Source: Akebia trifoliata (taxonomy: Eukaryota > Streptophyta > Magnoliopsida > Ranunculales > Lardizabalaceae). From it: a DNA stretch of 64,000 bases. Shown here in pieces: positions 32,791-45,106 of this stretch. Each line of letters opens with the position of its first letter. The first letter of the stretch is position 1. The stretch is taken from contig CM030719.1 in assembly GCA_017979445.1 (NCBI GenBank), positions 24,915,996-24,979,995 on the forward strand, written 5' to 3'. The notes below the pieces were generated by a model. That model saw only the letters and a list, made by a program, of their open reading frames with translations. It was not told the origin of the DNA and searched no databases. The translations under genes and the position numbers were made by a program.

Positions 32791-33646
32791 TTTTATTTTT
32801 TTTTTCTATGCACCTATTACCCGCGGTCAAAATAGACCCAAATACAGAGCATCAAGTTTCTCTATCACATTAATTTATACACAAAAAGAGTTACAATGAG
32901 TCATAATTTATAAAATTACCAAGTACGTCACTATCAAAATTACAAAATATCACATAATACTACAAACAAACATGTGACTCATAGAACTTGGGTTCGGTGC
33001 ACCAGCTTCACATCCTGGAGACACTTCAAGTTCTCCTTCTCAATGCATAGTCCTATGTCTAATACTAGACAGTAGCTCAGGTTTAATTGCATCAATAACA
33101 ATACTGTAAAGGGAAATAACCGTACAATTATCTGAGCCATACACATGTCCAAGCTGGTTAAGTGGTACTATGTGCAAATCAGCATACGAGCACTACCAAA
33201 CAGCAGGACAGATCAAAGTAGAGATCTCCCTAGCTTAGCTAAAAGGGGAGAATAGTACTAAATAAGACCTAGTCTACCAAGTAGGGCAGACCTTGTCAGA
33301 TAATACCGATAATCTTGATATGCGCACCTTAAGCCCAAAGATCTCGAAAGAGATCTCTCTAGTATAGTATGACGAATCCAGAAGATCCTCATTCCATTTG
33401 TGGATCCACGAAATCAAGGGATTCCCCAAAATCACCACCCGTGAGAAGGAAAAATCTTGATTCATAGCAAGGGTCCGTAAATAACACAATTAGCATAAAA
33501 AAATGATCTTTTGACGGATTGGAGGTCTAACCAGTTCTTTAGACTAGTACTTTACTTCTCTAACTTGATCATCGGAGTAATCTTGGTAGGTACCATGTTG
33601 GCATGAGGAGGAAGGTGATAGGAGTGACTTCGGATCAGTAAGGCAG
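32791..33646 (+). repeat. Left part of the LTR of an older Ty3/gypsy element (split by element 2)
   Basis: The right part of this interval (from about 33200) joins 55116-55152 across the element 2 insertion and then runs into a PBS-like sequence and gag, so it should be the 3' part of that element's 5' LTR. The segment CTTCTCTAACTTGATCATCGG near 33555, ahead of the LTR end, is typical of Tat-type LTRs. The LTR start is not determined. The rest of 32791-33200 is unassigned. Confidence 0.5.
33642..33646 (+). repeat. Target-site duplication GGCAG, left copy (element 2)
   Basis: GGCAG directly precedes the 5' LTR and is repeated at 55111-55115 directly after the 3' LTR, proving that 33647-55110 is one insertion. 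Confidence 0.95.
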
Positions 33647-35388
33647 TGTAGACACCCCATTTTTGCATCCGCCTGATTAATCAACTCGTCAACCCGATTG
33701 CAAGGATTCCCAATGATGGATGTGTATTCCATTGCTTTACTTTGTTACCAGATTTGTTTCAGAAATCCAGATGAGGTATCTCGAATTGACAAAACCTTAG
33801 AAACCACGCTACGCTAGGAAAAATATGACCCCAGAAACATAGAAATCATCAACTTGCAGACCAAAAAGAAGCTTCACGATAAAGATCACTAAAAATTACC
33901 AAATTACCAAAATACCCCTAACCTCAAAACAACCTTAGAGCCTACGTTACACTTAGGAAAACCCATTCGAACACATAAAATGACAAATCAGAACCAAATA
34001 AATCATTTCACCAATTTTAACAGAATTTGACAAAATTACGAAAATGCCCCTCATAAAGTTCACAACCATTTCACACAAAAAATTTCATAAATAATAAAAC
34101 CTAATATTTCCATTGAATTCCTTACGAAAAACCGATTCTAAAACATCCTAGAACATTAAAAACCGACTTCAAATGTGAAAAGTCCTCTCCGGGGGCAAAA
34201 CGGTAATTTCACAATTTTCATGATAAAAAATTTCGAAATTATTAAATAAAACATTAAATTATTAAATTTAAACATTAATGAAATTAATTTTAAAATTTTG
34301 AACCTAAAAAATCGATCAATCGGACTTTCGGATAAAATTGTTGAGGGGTTCGTGGGATATTTCTTTAAGGACCCCTCCATTTGGGGATCCAAAGAATTAA
34401 AGATATTTTAGAGGGGGGTTCTCCAAAAATTAAAAGTAAATCAAGCAAGACTGAAGTCAAGGTATTAAAGTCAATCAAGTGAGACTGAAGTCAAAATTAA
34501 AGTCAATTAAGCAAGACTGAAGTCAAAATATTAAAAGTCAATCAATTAAGACTAAAGTCAAAACATTAAAAGTCAATCAAATAAGACCAAAAGTCATAAT
34601 AGAATTATAATTGATTAATAACTCTATCTAATAGAGTTCTAACTTAAAAATAATTCTACCTAAAACAATTCTAATTAAAACACAATTCTACCTAAAACAA
34701 GTCAAATTAAAACACAACTCTAATTAAAAGATCTCTAATTAAACACTAACTCTATCCAAATCAACCCCTAAAAATATCTATAAATAGAGGTGCTCACACC
34801 CTATTTTCGTATCAAATTATAAACCCTAAGAGAAGTAGGTCTAGAAGCTCCCCTAGCCTCCCATAAACCCTGGTTTTGGAGCCCCAACTCCTTACCTAAC
34901 ATCCCCCCTTCAATTTTAGTCTAGAAAACGCCTAAAAGCCCTCCAAAAACACCCCCAAATCCGCAACAAACTTGAAGAGTTCAGATCCAAAAGCAAGGAG
35001 ATACCTCGGTCTAGGAGATCCGAAGTCAAATCCGGAGACAGAACGAAGCAAGGGAGCACGGTACAAGGAGTTCTTTTTGTCAGATCTGAGGGAACAAAGT
35101 CCTTGCTATCGGAAAGGTAAATTTTTATTTTTATTTATTTTTATCTAGGTTTTAGCAATGTAATTTACTTGGGAATTTAGTAGAGACCGGCTTTGGCCGG
35201 GTGGGGTTGGTGCCTAACACCTTCCAATCCCGTAACATGATCCCCGAATTCGGTTTTTTTGGTTTAGATTAGTTTTTATCCGTTTAGAGTCATTGATCAG
35301 TTCCTAGACCGTAATAACTAGGTGGCGACTCCCAAACCTCAAGGGTCAAAAGCGGATCCGCGCACCCCGCGGATCGAGGGCGCTTTCA
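33647..35388 (+). repeat. 5' LTR of element 2 (1742 bp)
   Basis: TGTAGACACC to GCGCTTTCA. AGTCAA cluster at about 34455-34575 and TATA box at 34779-34786. Near-identical to 53371-55110. Confidence 0.97.
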
Positions 35389-35389
35389 G

Positions 35390-35408
35390 TGGCGACTCCA
35401 CTGGGGAC
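35390..35408 (+). promoter_or_regulatory. Primer binding site of element 2
   Basis: TGGCGACTCCACTGGGGAC one base after the LTR. It is complementary to the 3' end of a plant Arg tRNA (acceptor arm ending ...GGAGUCGCCA), the primer reported for Ogre elements. Confidence 0.85.
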
Positions 35409-35489
35409 ATTGAGGATCAAACTTGAAAAACCCCAAGTATGGGGACATTGCCAATGACCTAGTTTTATTTGTTTTGCTTATTTTATTTA

Positions 35490-37251
35490 TGTAGACACCC
35501 CATTTTTGCACTCGCCTGATTAATCAACTCGTCAACCCGATTGCAATGATTCCCAATGATGGATGTGTATTTCATTGCTTTATTTTGTTACCAGATATGT
35601 TTTAGAAATCCGGATGAGGTATCTCGAACAGACAAAACTTAGAAACCACGCTACGCTAGGTAAATACGACCCCAGAAACATAGAAATCATCATCTTGCAA
35701 ACCAAAAAGAAGCTTCACGATAAAAATCACTAAAAACTATCAAATTACCAAAATACCCCTAACCTCAAAACAACCCTAGAGCCTACGTTACACTTAGAAA
35801 AACTCATTCAAACACATAAAACAACAAATCGAAACCAAATAAATCATTTCGCCAATTTTCACAGAATTCGACAAAATTACGAAAATGCCCCTCATAAAGT
35901 TCACGACCATTTCACACAAAAAATTTCATAAATAACACAAAATAATATTTTCATTGAATTCCTTACGAAAAATCGATTCTAAAACATCCTAGAACATTAA
36001 AAATCGACTTAAAACGTGAAAAGTCCTCTTCGGGGGTAAAACGGTAATTTCACAATTTTCATAATTAAAAAATTCGAAATTAATAAATAAAATATTAAAT
36101 GATTAAAGTGAAATATTAATGAAATTAATTTAAAATTTTGAACCTAAAAAATCGATTAATCAGACTCTCAGGCAAAATTGTTGAGGGTTCGTGAGATATT
36201 TCTTTAAGGACCCCTCCATTTAGGGGTCCAAAGAATTAAAGATATTTTAGAGGGGGGTTCTCCAAAAATTAAAGTCAATCAAGCAAGACTGAAGTTAAGG
36301 TATTAAAGTCAATTAAGTAAAACTAAAGTCAAAATTAAAGTCAATCAAGCACTGAAGTCAAGATATTAAAAGTCAATCAATTAAGACTAAAGTCAAAATA
36401 TTAAAAGTCAATCAAATAAGACCAAAAGTCATAATAGAACTCTAATTAAATAATAACTCTATCTAATAGAGTTCTAACTTAAAAACAATTCTACCTAAAA
36501 CAGTTTTAACTTAAAAACAATTCTACCTAAAACAATTCTAATTAAAACACAATTCTACCTAAAACAATTTTAACTAAAACACAACTCTAATTAAAAGATC
36601 TCTAATTAAACAAACTCTATCCAAATCAACCCTAAAAAAATATCTATAAATAGAGGTGCTCACACCCTATTTTCGTATCAAATCATAAACCCTATGAGAA
36701 GTAGGTCTAGAAGTTCCCCTAGCCCCCATAAACCCTAGTTTTGGAGCCCCAACTCCTTACCTAACATCCCCCCTTCAATTTTAGTCTAGAAAACACTTAA
36801 AATCCCTCCAAAAACATCCCTAAATCCGTAACAAACTTGAAGAGTTCAGATTTAGAAATAAGAAGATACCTTTATCTAGGAGATCCGAAGTCAAATCCGG
36901 AGACAGAACGAAGCAAGGGAGTACAGTACAATGAGCTCTTTTTGTCAGATCTGAGGGAACAAAATCCTTGCTATCGGAAAGGTATGAAATTTTTTATTTT
37001 TATTTTTATCTAGGTTTTTAGCAATGTGATATATTTGGAAAGTTAGTAGAGACCGACTTTGGTCGGGCGGGGTTGGTGCCTAACACCTTCCAACCCCGTA
37101 ACGTGATCCCCGGACTCTTTTTCTCTTTCGTAGATTAGTTTGCCTTTTTTAGAGTCAGTTTGGTTCCTAGACCATAATAACTAGGTGGCGACTCCCAAAC
37201 CTCAAGGGTCAAAAGCGGATCCGCGCACCCCGCGGATCGAGGGCGCTTTCA
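35490..37251 (+). repeat. 5' LTR of element 3 (1762 bp)
   Basis: Same family as the element 1 and 2 LTRs but a distinct subtype (CACTCGCCTG near the start, repeated TTCTACCTAAAACAGTTTTAA). AGTCAA cluster present; TATA box at 36645-36652. Confidence 0.97.
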
Positions 37252-37252
37252 G

Positions 37253-37270
37253 TGGCGACTCCACTGGGGA
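37253..37270 (+). promoter_or_regulatory. Primer binding site of element 3
   Basis: TGGCGACTCCACTGGGGA, one base after the LTR; same Arg tRNA-type site as element 2. Confidence 0.85.
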
Positions 37271-37489
37271 ATATTGAGGATCAAACTTGAAAAACCCCAA
37301 GTATGGGAGCATTGCCAAGATGACCTAGTTCTTTTTTATTATTTAATTGGATTTATTTATTTTTTCTGTTTATTTATTTTTTTTATTTTTTTTGTCTTGA
37401 TTGTAGATGATTTTGGGCATTGCATTTTTTTTTTCAATTAAGGATCACTTTTTGATGACCCCTAAATAATGAAAGATTCAAATTGATGG

Positions 37490-38260
37490 AATGATGAAGG
37501 TTGGACAGAAATATTAAAATACTTTTAGAGAATATTCTAGTGAGAATTAAGTCTGGGAGCCTTTAATAAAACATAGATCTCGTCGAGTAGATTAATTTAG
37601 AATCTGAGTTCACTCAATTTCGTTATCGGAAGCCTTAGATATCATCGATGCAAGTTCAATCTGTAAATCTGGAATTATTTCTAAATGAAAGTTGGGACAG
37701 CAATGTTAAAACTTTTTTACAGAACATTTTAGTGAGAATTAAGTTTGGGAACCTATTAGTAAAACGTAGATCTCATCGAATAGATTAATTTAGAACTTGA
37801 GTTCACTCAATTTCATTATCGGAAGCCTTAGATATCATCGATGCAAGTTTAATCTGTAAATCTGAAATTATTTCCGAATGAAAGTTGGGACAGCAACGTT
37901 AAAACGTTTTTACAGAATATTCTGGTAAAAACTAAGCCTGGACACCTATTAATAAAATGTAGATCTCATCGACTAGATTAATTTAGAACTTGAGTTCACT
38001 CGATTTCATTATCGTAAGCCTTAGATATCATCGATGCAAGTTCAATCTGTAAATCTGGAATTATTTCCGAATGAAAGTTGGGACAACAATGTTAAAACTT
38101 TTTTACAGAATATTCTAGTGAGAATTAAGTTTGGGAATCTCTTAATAAAACGTAGATCTCATCGAATAGATTAATTTAGAACTTGAGTTCACTCAATTCC
38201 GTTATCGAGAGCCTTAGATATCATCGATGCAAGTTCGAATTGTATTTTCCTAATTCACAG
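37490..38260 (+). repeat. 193-bp tandem repeat, four units, element 3
   Basis: Units start GAAAGTTGGGACAGCAA-like at about 37497, 37688, 37881 and 38074 (period 191-193). Each has a palindromic TTGAGTTCACTCAA (6-bp stem, 2-base loop) and ATATCATCGATGCAAG. Not present in elements 1 or 2. Position right after the PBS suggests 5' leader RNA. Confidence 0.9.
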
Positions 38261-38599
38261 AAAATCTGAATTTATCTAATGTTGGCACAATTAATGTTCT
38301 TGAGAGTGAGCTCATCTCAACCATTATCATTCTATCATCAATGTAACACCTATTGGAATCTCGATTTATTTTGGATCACCCAAAAGTGATCATTGATTGG
38401 ACCTTAGAAATTATAAAAATTATACATATTTCAATGTTTGTTTGATCATTATCATATGCCATATTTATTGATTAATTTACCATGATCTTGCTTGAAATAC
38501 ATGATTGATGTTGATCGTAATGTTAATGTGCTTATGTGATGGGAATAATGTGATCTTAATTGAATATTCATATGATTTGAATGATTTTGATTTTGATTA

Positions 38600-39380
38600 A
38601 ATGTATAATTGGTTTGATTGGATCCATGGGCCCATTTGTTTGAAAAAGGTCCCGGGCACACCCCACCCTGTTTTGCACACACCACATGCACGTTTACTGT
38701 TTTGAGCACTTATACGTCCCATTTAGCCAACGTGGCACTAGTGCGTGGCCCGGTCTCTTCGGAGATGCGACGTCATTCATGAAACCCACAACTCCAGTCA
38801 CGTACCTTAGGGTATATCAAACTGGGGGCATTAATACCGTCTGATCAGGTGATTCTGAGAGATATATTGATGCACCCAGGCTGGGGCAACCTGAGCCTTT
38901 GACCTATTGTAAGCCACACAGTCACATGTCCCGATTGCCAACGTAGTACTAGTACGTGATCGGTCCCCTCATGGGATGCCAAACCATTTATGAAAGCTAC
39001 AACTCTTGACTCGTACCCGTAGGTATAAAAGGTAATCTAAGTATATCAATTGCACTTCTTATTCAAAACCGGTGCCTAAGCAAGATCTTGCCCCGCTGTA
39101 CCCTACTGTACGAGGGGGATAGACTACGTCTATTCTAGACGAGAGGTATTTAAGTGGGCCCTTGCTCAGCATTGTGCGCCACCTCTCAACTGGAGATCAA
39201 ACTGGCTGTTTTTGGCTTCAGAGAAGTGAGTTGAGGTTTTAGATTATCACCTATACGGTATATCAAACAAAGTCACCACGTATCGAGAGGTATATAGGTG
39301 TGCTTAAACTTAGAGTCTAGAAGCCTTCCTATAGGTCACGACCCGAATTGACTATGGGTGTTCCCGGGTTGCTTTATTCA
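38600..39380 (+). other. Conserved non-coding block, copy 3 (element 3)
   Basis: Strong match to 890-1710 of element 1 although flanks on both sides do not match. The downstream end is shortened: a stretch around 39306 is missing relative to 1585-1625. The antisense frame open in the other copies is broken here. Confidence 0.75.
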
Positions 39381-40580
39381 ATCCAACCAACAGGTAGGTG
39401 GGCAGACCGATCCAGAATAATCAAACAAAACCCACAATATCGGTCCGACCCAATCGGTGAAATGTACCGATTAATTTGAACCACTTAAACCAGTTGACCC
39501 AATGGACAAATGGATCAAACTGATTGATACCAAATCAGTTGGACTAATTGGTTTCACTTTTAAAGATCCAGACCACTTTATCTAGAAAGATTCGATCTTA
39601 AGATCAAATTAATTTATCTGATCAAAGGTTCAATCCCAATCAGGGGTAGACCCGCATCTAACCTTTCTCACTTTCTTAGTCACTATAGACTTATGGTGCA
39701 TTTGGATTCGATTTTCCGCCAGAGGGCTAATTTATATCAAAATTTTAATCATGTGGTTAAGAGTGAAACCTTTAGAATCAATGATTAATCTTAGGTGCCC
39801 CTAAATGTTCTAAATCCTCATCTGTGTTATTTTGGATCCGTCAAAAGAGTTATCTAGTCAAAGTACCACTGTTAAGTCCAAGTAGTCCATCCACCCAGAA
39901 GGACCTTCTCTCTTTGTAGATAATTGTCCCTGAGTTTTCTTTGAGTTTCAATCCAGTTTTTGTCAGTCTTTAAATCCAGTAGTCGAGTTTGTCAATCAAT
40001 GTTTTTCAATTCCAATAAAATATAGAAGCTTCTGATTATCATACGTGTAATAATGATTTGAGCATAATATCTAACATGAGAAATGACTTAAAGCTCACTA
40101 ACCAAATTTGATAAATATTGGAATTAAATAGTACACTCAAGAAGTGCAAATTGGTGATACATTATCCTCAAGAGAACATGAGAGAATAGTAAACTTACTT
40201 GAGAAATTTAACAATATTTCTTGCATGATCTCATAAGGATATATAGATGAATTACACAAAAATATAGATCAAGTCAAGAGTGATTTCAAAGTCAAAGATT
40301 ATCGATCAAAGATGATATAGCTGAAAGCATCAACAAAGATGCTAAGACTTACAAGTGGATCTACCATGTTTCTCACTCAAAAGAAAGAAGAGTTCTCATT
40401 CGCAAAAGAATATAAGATTTTTTTTGAAGTTTGGAAAATGTTGAACAAGTCAACATCAAATACAAAGAAGTCAATCACACTCAACTTTGTAAAAGAAGAC
40501 TAAAGATTTCTCTTTATCAGAAAAAGACTGAAGATTATTCATTCTCAGAAGAAGATTGAAGACTCATTTTCAAAAGAAGA
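39381..40580 (+). other. Element 3 internal region, unassigned
   Basis: AT-rich, no open frame. A short stretch near 40198-40250 weakly resembles the pre-RT motif of element 2. It starts with ACC/GGT-rich degenerate sequence (39390-39560). I see nothing else. Confidence 0.4.
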
Positions 40581-40589
40581 CCTTACTCG

Positions 40590-40885
40590 ATAGAGCAATC
40601 AAGACATTGAGTTTCTAAAACCTTGACCAAATCGACTAGTATTTCACAAAAGGAAGCCTTCTTTGGTCGAACCATTTTCCTGTCTTACCAAGAAAAATAA
40701 AACCTTATTTAGCCCCTTGCAGCCTCTAAAAAAATCAAATAGCCTATTTCTTTCTAAACCACACCAACCAACCTTGGGAGGGAATCTTATTATGAACTAC
40801 GTTTTCACCTGATCCCAAAAGGAAAAAAAGAAATATTTGGGGTACGTAGGCAACCTGAGAAGTTACTTCAGGCCCGGTCATTAAA
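40590..40885 (+). pseudogene. Traces of the integrase end plus post-pol box, element 3
   Basis: ACCTTGACCAAATCGACTAG and GGAAGCCTTCTTTGGTCGAA parallel the end of the pol relic in elements 1 and 2. The post-pol box follows (GAACTACGTTTTCACCTGAT...GGGGTACGTAGGCAACCTGA) with an inserted A-rich piece. No catalytic integrase motif remains. Confidence 0.5.
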
Positions 40886-41234
40886 AGAAAAATTTATTCT
40901 CTTAAGGAAAGTGTCATCCAAAAGAAAAATCTACTATTGAAAAGTTCAAAAGAAAAGAATGCCAAACTAAGGGCATTAGAAAAAAGAATCAAAAGAATTG
41001 ATAAAAAGAAAAGAATGCCAAACTAGGGGCATTTAGAAAAAAATCAAAATAATTGATAGAAAAGAGAGAATATCAAACTAGGGGCATTTTGGGAAGTTGA
41101 GCCTTTTACCCTTTCTTTCTAAACCATGTCCTAAGCCTACCTATTAAGTCCTCCTGAATGTTAATTGATTCGGTTAAGGTGCAAGGAACTAAGAAGTTGT
41201 CGAGTTAGTTATTCAAGATCATCAAGAAAAAAAA

Positions 41235-41425
41235 GAGAAGCCCGCTAAGTCGAAAACCCGAAAAGGCGACTTAGGCAAAATTTAGGGCATAACCATAAAA
41301 AAGAAAGCCTGCTAGTTTGAAAACCTGAAAAGGCGACCTAGGCAAAAATCAAGGCATCATTAGAAAAAGAAAAACAAAGCCCGCTAGATTGAAAACCTAA
41401 AGAGGCGATCTAGGCAAAAATTAGG
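41235..41425 (+). repeat. Hairpin-repeat array, element 3 (3 units)
   Basis: Stems: CTAAGTCG/CGACTTAG (41245-41252 with 41267-41274, perfect), CTAGTTTG/CGACCTAG (41312-41319 with 41334-41341, one mismatch) and CTAGATTG/CGATCTAG (41384-41391 with 41406-41413, one G-U). The loops keep GAAAACC(C/T)GAAAAGG or a close variant. Confidence 0.7.
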
Positions 41426-42059
41426 GCATCATCAAATGGGAGGAAAGGTCCCGTCAAGAAGAAAAATTCAGAAGGAAGCTTGTGCAGAAACTGCAGAACC
41501 ATTCAAGCCACGATATTTGTCTTTTAGCCAAGAGCTCACATCCGACAAAGACAATATTGAAGTCGAAAAAATCAGAAGTCATCTTGAACATTGTAGGATC
41601 TTCAAAAGTATGTTTACTTGTTCAAAGTGTTCGCTAATGGAAGATGTAGAATCATCAACCACTTTGAAGAGGAAGATCTTTTATTCTAATATTTGTCAAG
41701 ATTTTTTAAGTCCAGCTCAAGCATTTTTCAAAAAGAAATTCGAAAGAAAATGATCAATTCTTTATTGCACATATGATAATATTAAGAGTCTTAAATTTAA
41801 GAGAATGTCAGTTCTTCTATCTATCATACATCAGAGTCCATATTTTTCAAGCGTAATCCATTCCATCAGTCTCGTAGTCAAGTCCCAGTTAAAGCCAACC
41901 TTGAAACTAGGGGCATTTTTTAAGGTCATTTAATTCCAAAGTTTTTGTTCTTAATCACATGATAAAAAGAAAATCATACAAAAGTTTAAAAGTCCGGTGA
42001 AGCCCAATGATAATTACGAATCCAGATACATGATAAGCCAATAAAGGCCTGATCTTTCA

Positions 42060-42790
42060 AACTTTGAGCTCGATTTTGAATCATAAAATGAATTAATAGG
42101 ATTGTTTAAGTTCCTATAAATCTAAGCTCGAGAAACGTGGCTTAGTAAGTTCGAGTCTGAGAAGCGAGATTCCAACTTTTTGAATCATAGAATGAATAGG
42201 CTTTTTGAAGTGCCTACAAACCTAAGTTCGAGTCCGAGAAACGAGACACTAACTTATTGAATCATAGAATGAATAGGCTTTTTGAAGTGCCTACAAACCC
42301 AAGTTCGAGTCCGAGAAACGAGACTCCAACTTATTGAATCATAGAATGAATAGGCTTTTTGAAGTGCCTACAAACCCAAGTTCGAGTTCGAGAAACGAGA
42401 CTCCAACTTTTTGAATCATAGAATGAATAGGCTTTTTGAAGTGCCTACAAACCTAAGTTCGAGTCCGAGAAACCTAAGTTCGAGTCTGAGAAACGAGACT
42501 CCAACTTTTTGAATCATAGAATGAATAGGCTTTTTGAAGTGCCTATAAACCTAAGTTCAAGTCCGAGAAACGAGACTCCAACGTTTTGAATCATAGGCTT
42601 TTTGAAGTGCCTATTAACCTTAGTTCGAGTCAGAGAAAGGAGACTCCAACATTTTGAATCATAGGCTTTTTGAAGTGCCTATTAACCTTAGTTCGAGTCC
42701 GAGAAACGAGACTCCAATTTTAATAGGATTGTTTAAGTTCCTGTAAACCTTAGCCAGAGTCCGAGAAACGAGACTCCAGCTTTGTTTGAA
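42060..42790 (+). repeat. 77-bp tandem array, element 3
   Basis: Units contain GAATCATAGAATGAATAGGC and GAGTCCGAGAAACGAGACTC, the latter able to form a 5-bp stem (GAGTC/GACTC). Period 77 is exact for several units (42182, 42259, 42336, 42413), and later units are shortened. It occupies the same place, ahead of the PPT, as the 33/34-bp arrays of elements 1 and 2, but its sequence is unrelated. Confidence 0.9.
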
Positions 42791-43320
42791 ATCATATTGA
42801 ATTAATAGGATTGTTTAAGTTCCTTAGCCTGAGAAGCTTGGCTACAATAGGCTCCAGTCCGATAAATGAGACTCAAACGTTTTCGAACTCAAAAAAGAAT
42901 TTCAAATAGGATTTAACGAAGTTCCTACAATGTTATGACTCCAATTACCACATTGTTAAACCTTGCCATGATTGTTTTCATTGCATAAGTGCATCTCAAT
43001 TTTGAATCATTATTGTCAGTGAGAGAAGATCTCTAGGACCTGACACATTTTTACTCAGTAAGCATCACACCATTGCACACACGTGCACTTTTACATTAGT
43101 CAGGGAGAATTTTCTAAAATTCGAGGATCTGACACTGTCAGTGAGAGCTCACACTCAAGGACCTGACAACCTTTTAATTCGGGGAGAGCTTTACCCTCAA
43201 GGATCCGAACACCGACGAATTGCTAAATCAGGCTGCAAAATGAACTGTCATTAGCTTTGGCATTCAAATATCGCACTATCTACCAAAATAGATTGGCTAT
43301 CTAGTTTGCTTCAACCCTCT

Positions 43321-43336
43321 GCCAAAGAGGGGCATC
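43321..43336 (+). promoter_or_regulatory. Polypurine tract, element 3
   Basis: GCCAAAGAGGGGCATC directly before the 3' LTR; identical to elements 1 and 2. Confidence 0.85.
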
Positions 43337-45101
43337 TGTAGACACCCCATTTTTGCACTCGCCTGATTAATCAACTCGTCAACCCGATTGCAATGATTCC
43401 CAATGATGGATGTGTATTTCATTACTTTATTTTGTTACCAGATATGTTTTAGAAATCCGGATGAGGTATCTCGAACTGACAAAACTTAGAAACCACGCTA
43501 CGCTAGGTAAATACGACCCCAGAAACATAGAAATCATCATCTTGCAAACCAAAAAGAAGCTTCACGATAAAAATCACTAAAAACTATCAAATTACCAAAA
43601 TACCCCTAACCTCAAAACAACCCTAGAGCCTACGTTACGCTTAGAAAAACTCATTCAAACACATAAAACAACAAATCGAAACCAAATAAATCATTTCGCC
43701 AATTTTCACAGAATTCGACAAAATTACGAAAATGCCCCTCATAAAGTTCACGACCATTTCACACAAAAAATTTCATAAATAACACAAAATAATATTTCCA
43801 TTGAATTCCTTACGAAAAATCGATTCTAAAACATCGTAGAACATTAAAAATCGACTTAAAACGTGAAAAGTCCTCTTCGGGGGCAAAACGGTAATTTCAC
43901 AATTTTCATAATTAAAAAATTCGAAATTAATAAATAAAATATTAAATGATTAAAGTGAAACATTAATGAAATTAATTTAAAAATTTGAACCTAAAAAATC
44001 GATTAATCAGACTCTCAGGCAAAATTTTTGAGGGTTCGTGAGATATTTCTTTAAGGACCCCTCCATTTAGGGGTCCAAAGAATTAAAGATATTTTAGAGG
44101 GGGGTTCTCCAAAAATTTAAAGTCAATCAAGCAAGACTGAAGTCAAGGTATTAAAGTCAATTAAGTAAACTAAGTCAAAATTAAAGTCAATTAAGCAAGA
44201 CTGAAGTCAAGATATTAAAAGTCAATCAATTAAGACTAAAGTCAAAATATTAAAAGTCAATCAAATAAGACCAAAAGTCATAATAGAACTCTAATTAAAT
44301 AATAACTCTATCTAATAGAGTTCTAACTTAAAAACAATTCTACCTAAAACAGTTTTAACTTAAAAACAATTCTACCTAAAACAATTCTAATTAAAACACA
44401 ATTCTACATAAAACAATTTTAACTAAAACACAACTCTAATTAAAAGATCTCTAATTAAACACTAACTCTATCCAAATCAACCCTAAAAAAACATCTATAA
44501 ATAGAGGTGCTCACACCCTATTTTCGTATCAAATCATAAACCCTATGAGAAGTAGGTCTAGAAGTTCCCCTAGCCCCCATAAACCCTAGTTTTGGAGCCC
44601 CAACTCCTTACCTAACATCCCCCCTTCAATTTTAGTTTAGAAAATACTTAAAATCCCTCCAAAAACATCCCTAAATCCGTAACAAACTTGAAGAGTTCAG
44701 ATTTAGAAACAAGAAGATACCTTGATCTAGGAGATCCGAAGTCAAATCCGGAGACAGAACGAAGCAAGGGAGTACAGTACAATGAGCTCTTTTTGTCAGA
44801 TCTGAGGGAACAAAATCCTTGCTATCGGAAAGGTATGAAATTTTTTATTTTTATTTTTATCTAGGTTTTTAGCAATGTGATATATTTGGAAAGTTAGTAG
44901 AGACCGGCTTTGGCGGGCGGGGTTGGTGCCTAACACCTTCCAACCCCGTAACGTGATCCCCGGACTCTTTTTCTCTTTCGTAGATTAGTTTGCCTTTTTT
45001 AGAGTCAGTTTGGTTCCTAGACCATAATAACTAGGTGGCGACTCCCAAACCTCAAGGGTCAAAAGCGGATCCGCGCACCCCGCGGATCGAGGGCGCTTTC
45101 A
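43337..45101 (+). repeat. 3' LTR of element 3 (1765 bp)
   Basis: TGTAGACACC to GCGCTTTCA. TATA box at 44496-44503. Followed by ATTTA, the second TSD copy. Confidence 0.97.
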
Positions 45102-45106
45102 ATTTA

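Larger units (their letters stand above)
35490..45101 (+). mobile_element. Element 3: nested Tat/Ogre-like non-autonomous element (9612 bp)
   Basis: Two LTRs of 1762 and 1765 bp are flanked by ATTTA (35485-35489 and 45102-45106). It lies 100 bp after the 5' LTR of element 2, in the same orientation. The 6.1-kb internal part has the PBS, four 193-bp repeats, the conserved block, traces of pol, the post-pol box, a hairpin array, PPT-like motifs, a 77-bp array and the PPT. No gag, protease, RT or full integrase is present. The LTRs differ by about 1% by eye, less than those of element 2, as nesting requires. Confidence 0.96.

Noticed and set aside
38271..38600. A possible tRNA or small RNA gene near the element 3 leader
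   Set aside because: No cloverleaf with paired acceptor stem and no pol III boxes could be found; I saw no tRNA or rRNA gene anywhere in the window.
41436..41753. 105-codon frame in element 3 as a possible gene
   Set aside because: No recognised domain, and the collinear regions of elements 1 and 2 do not keep it.
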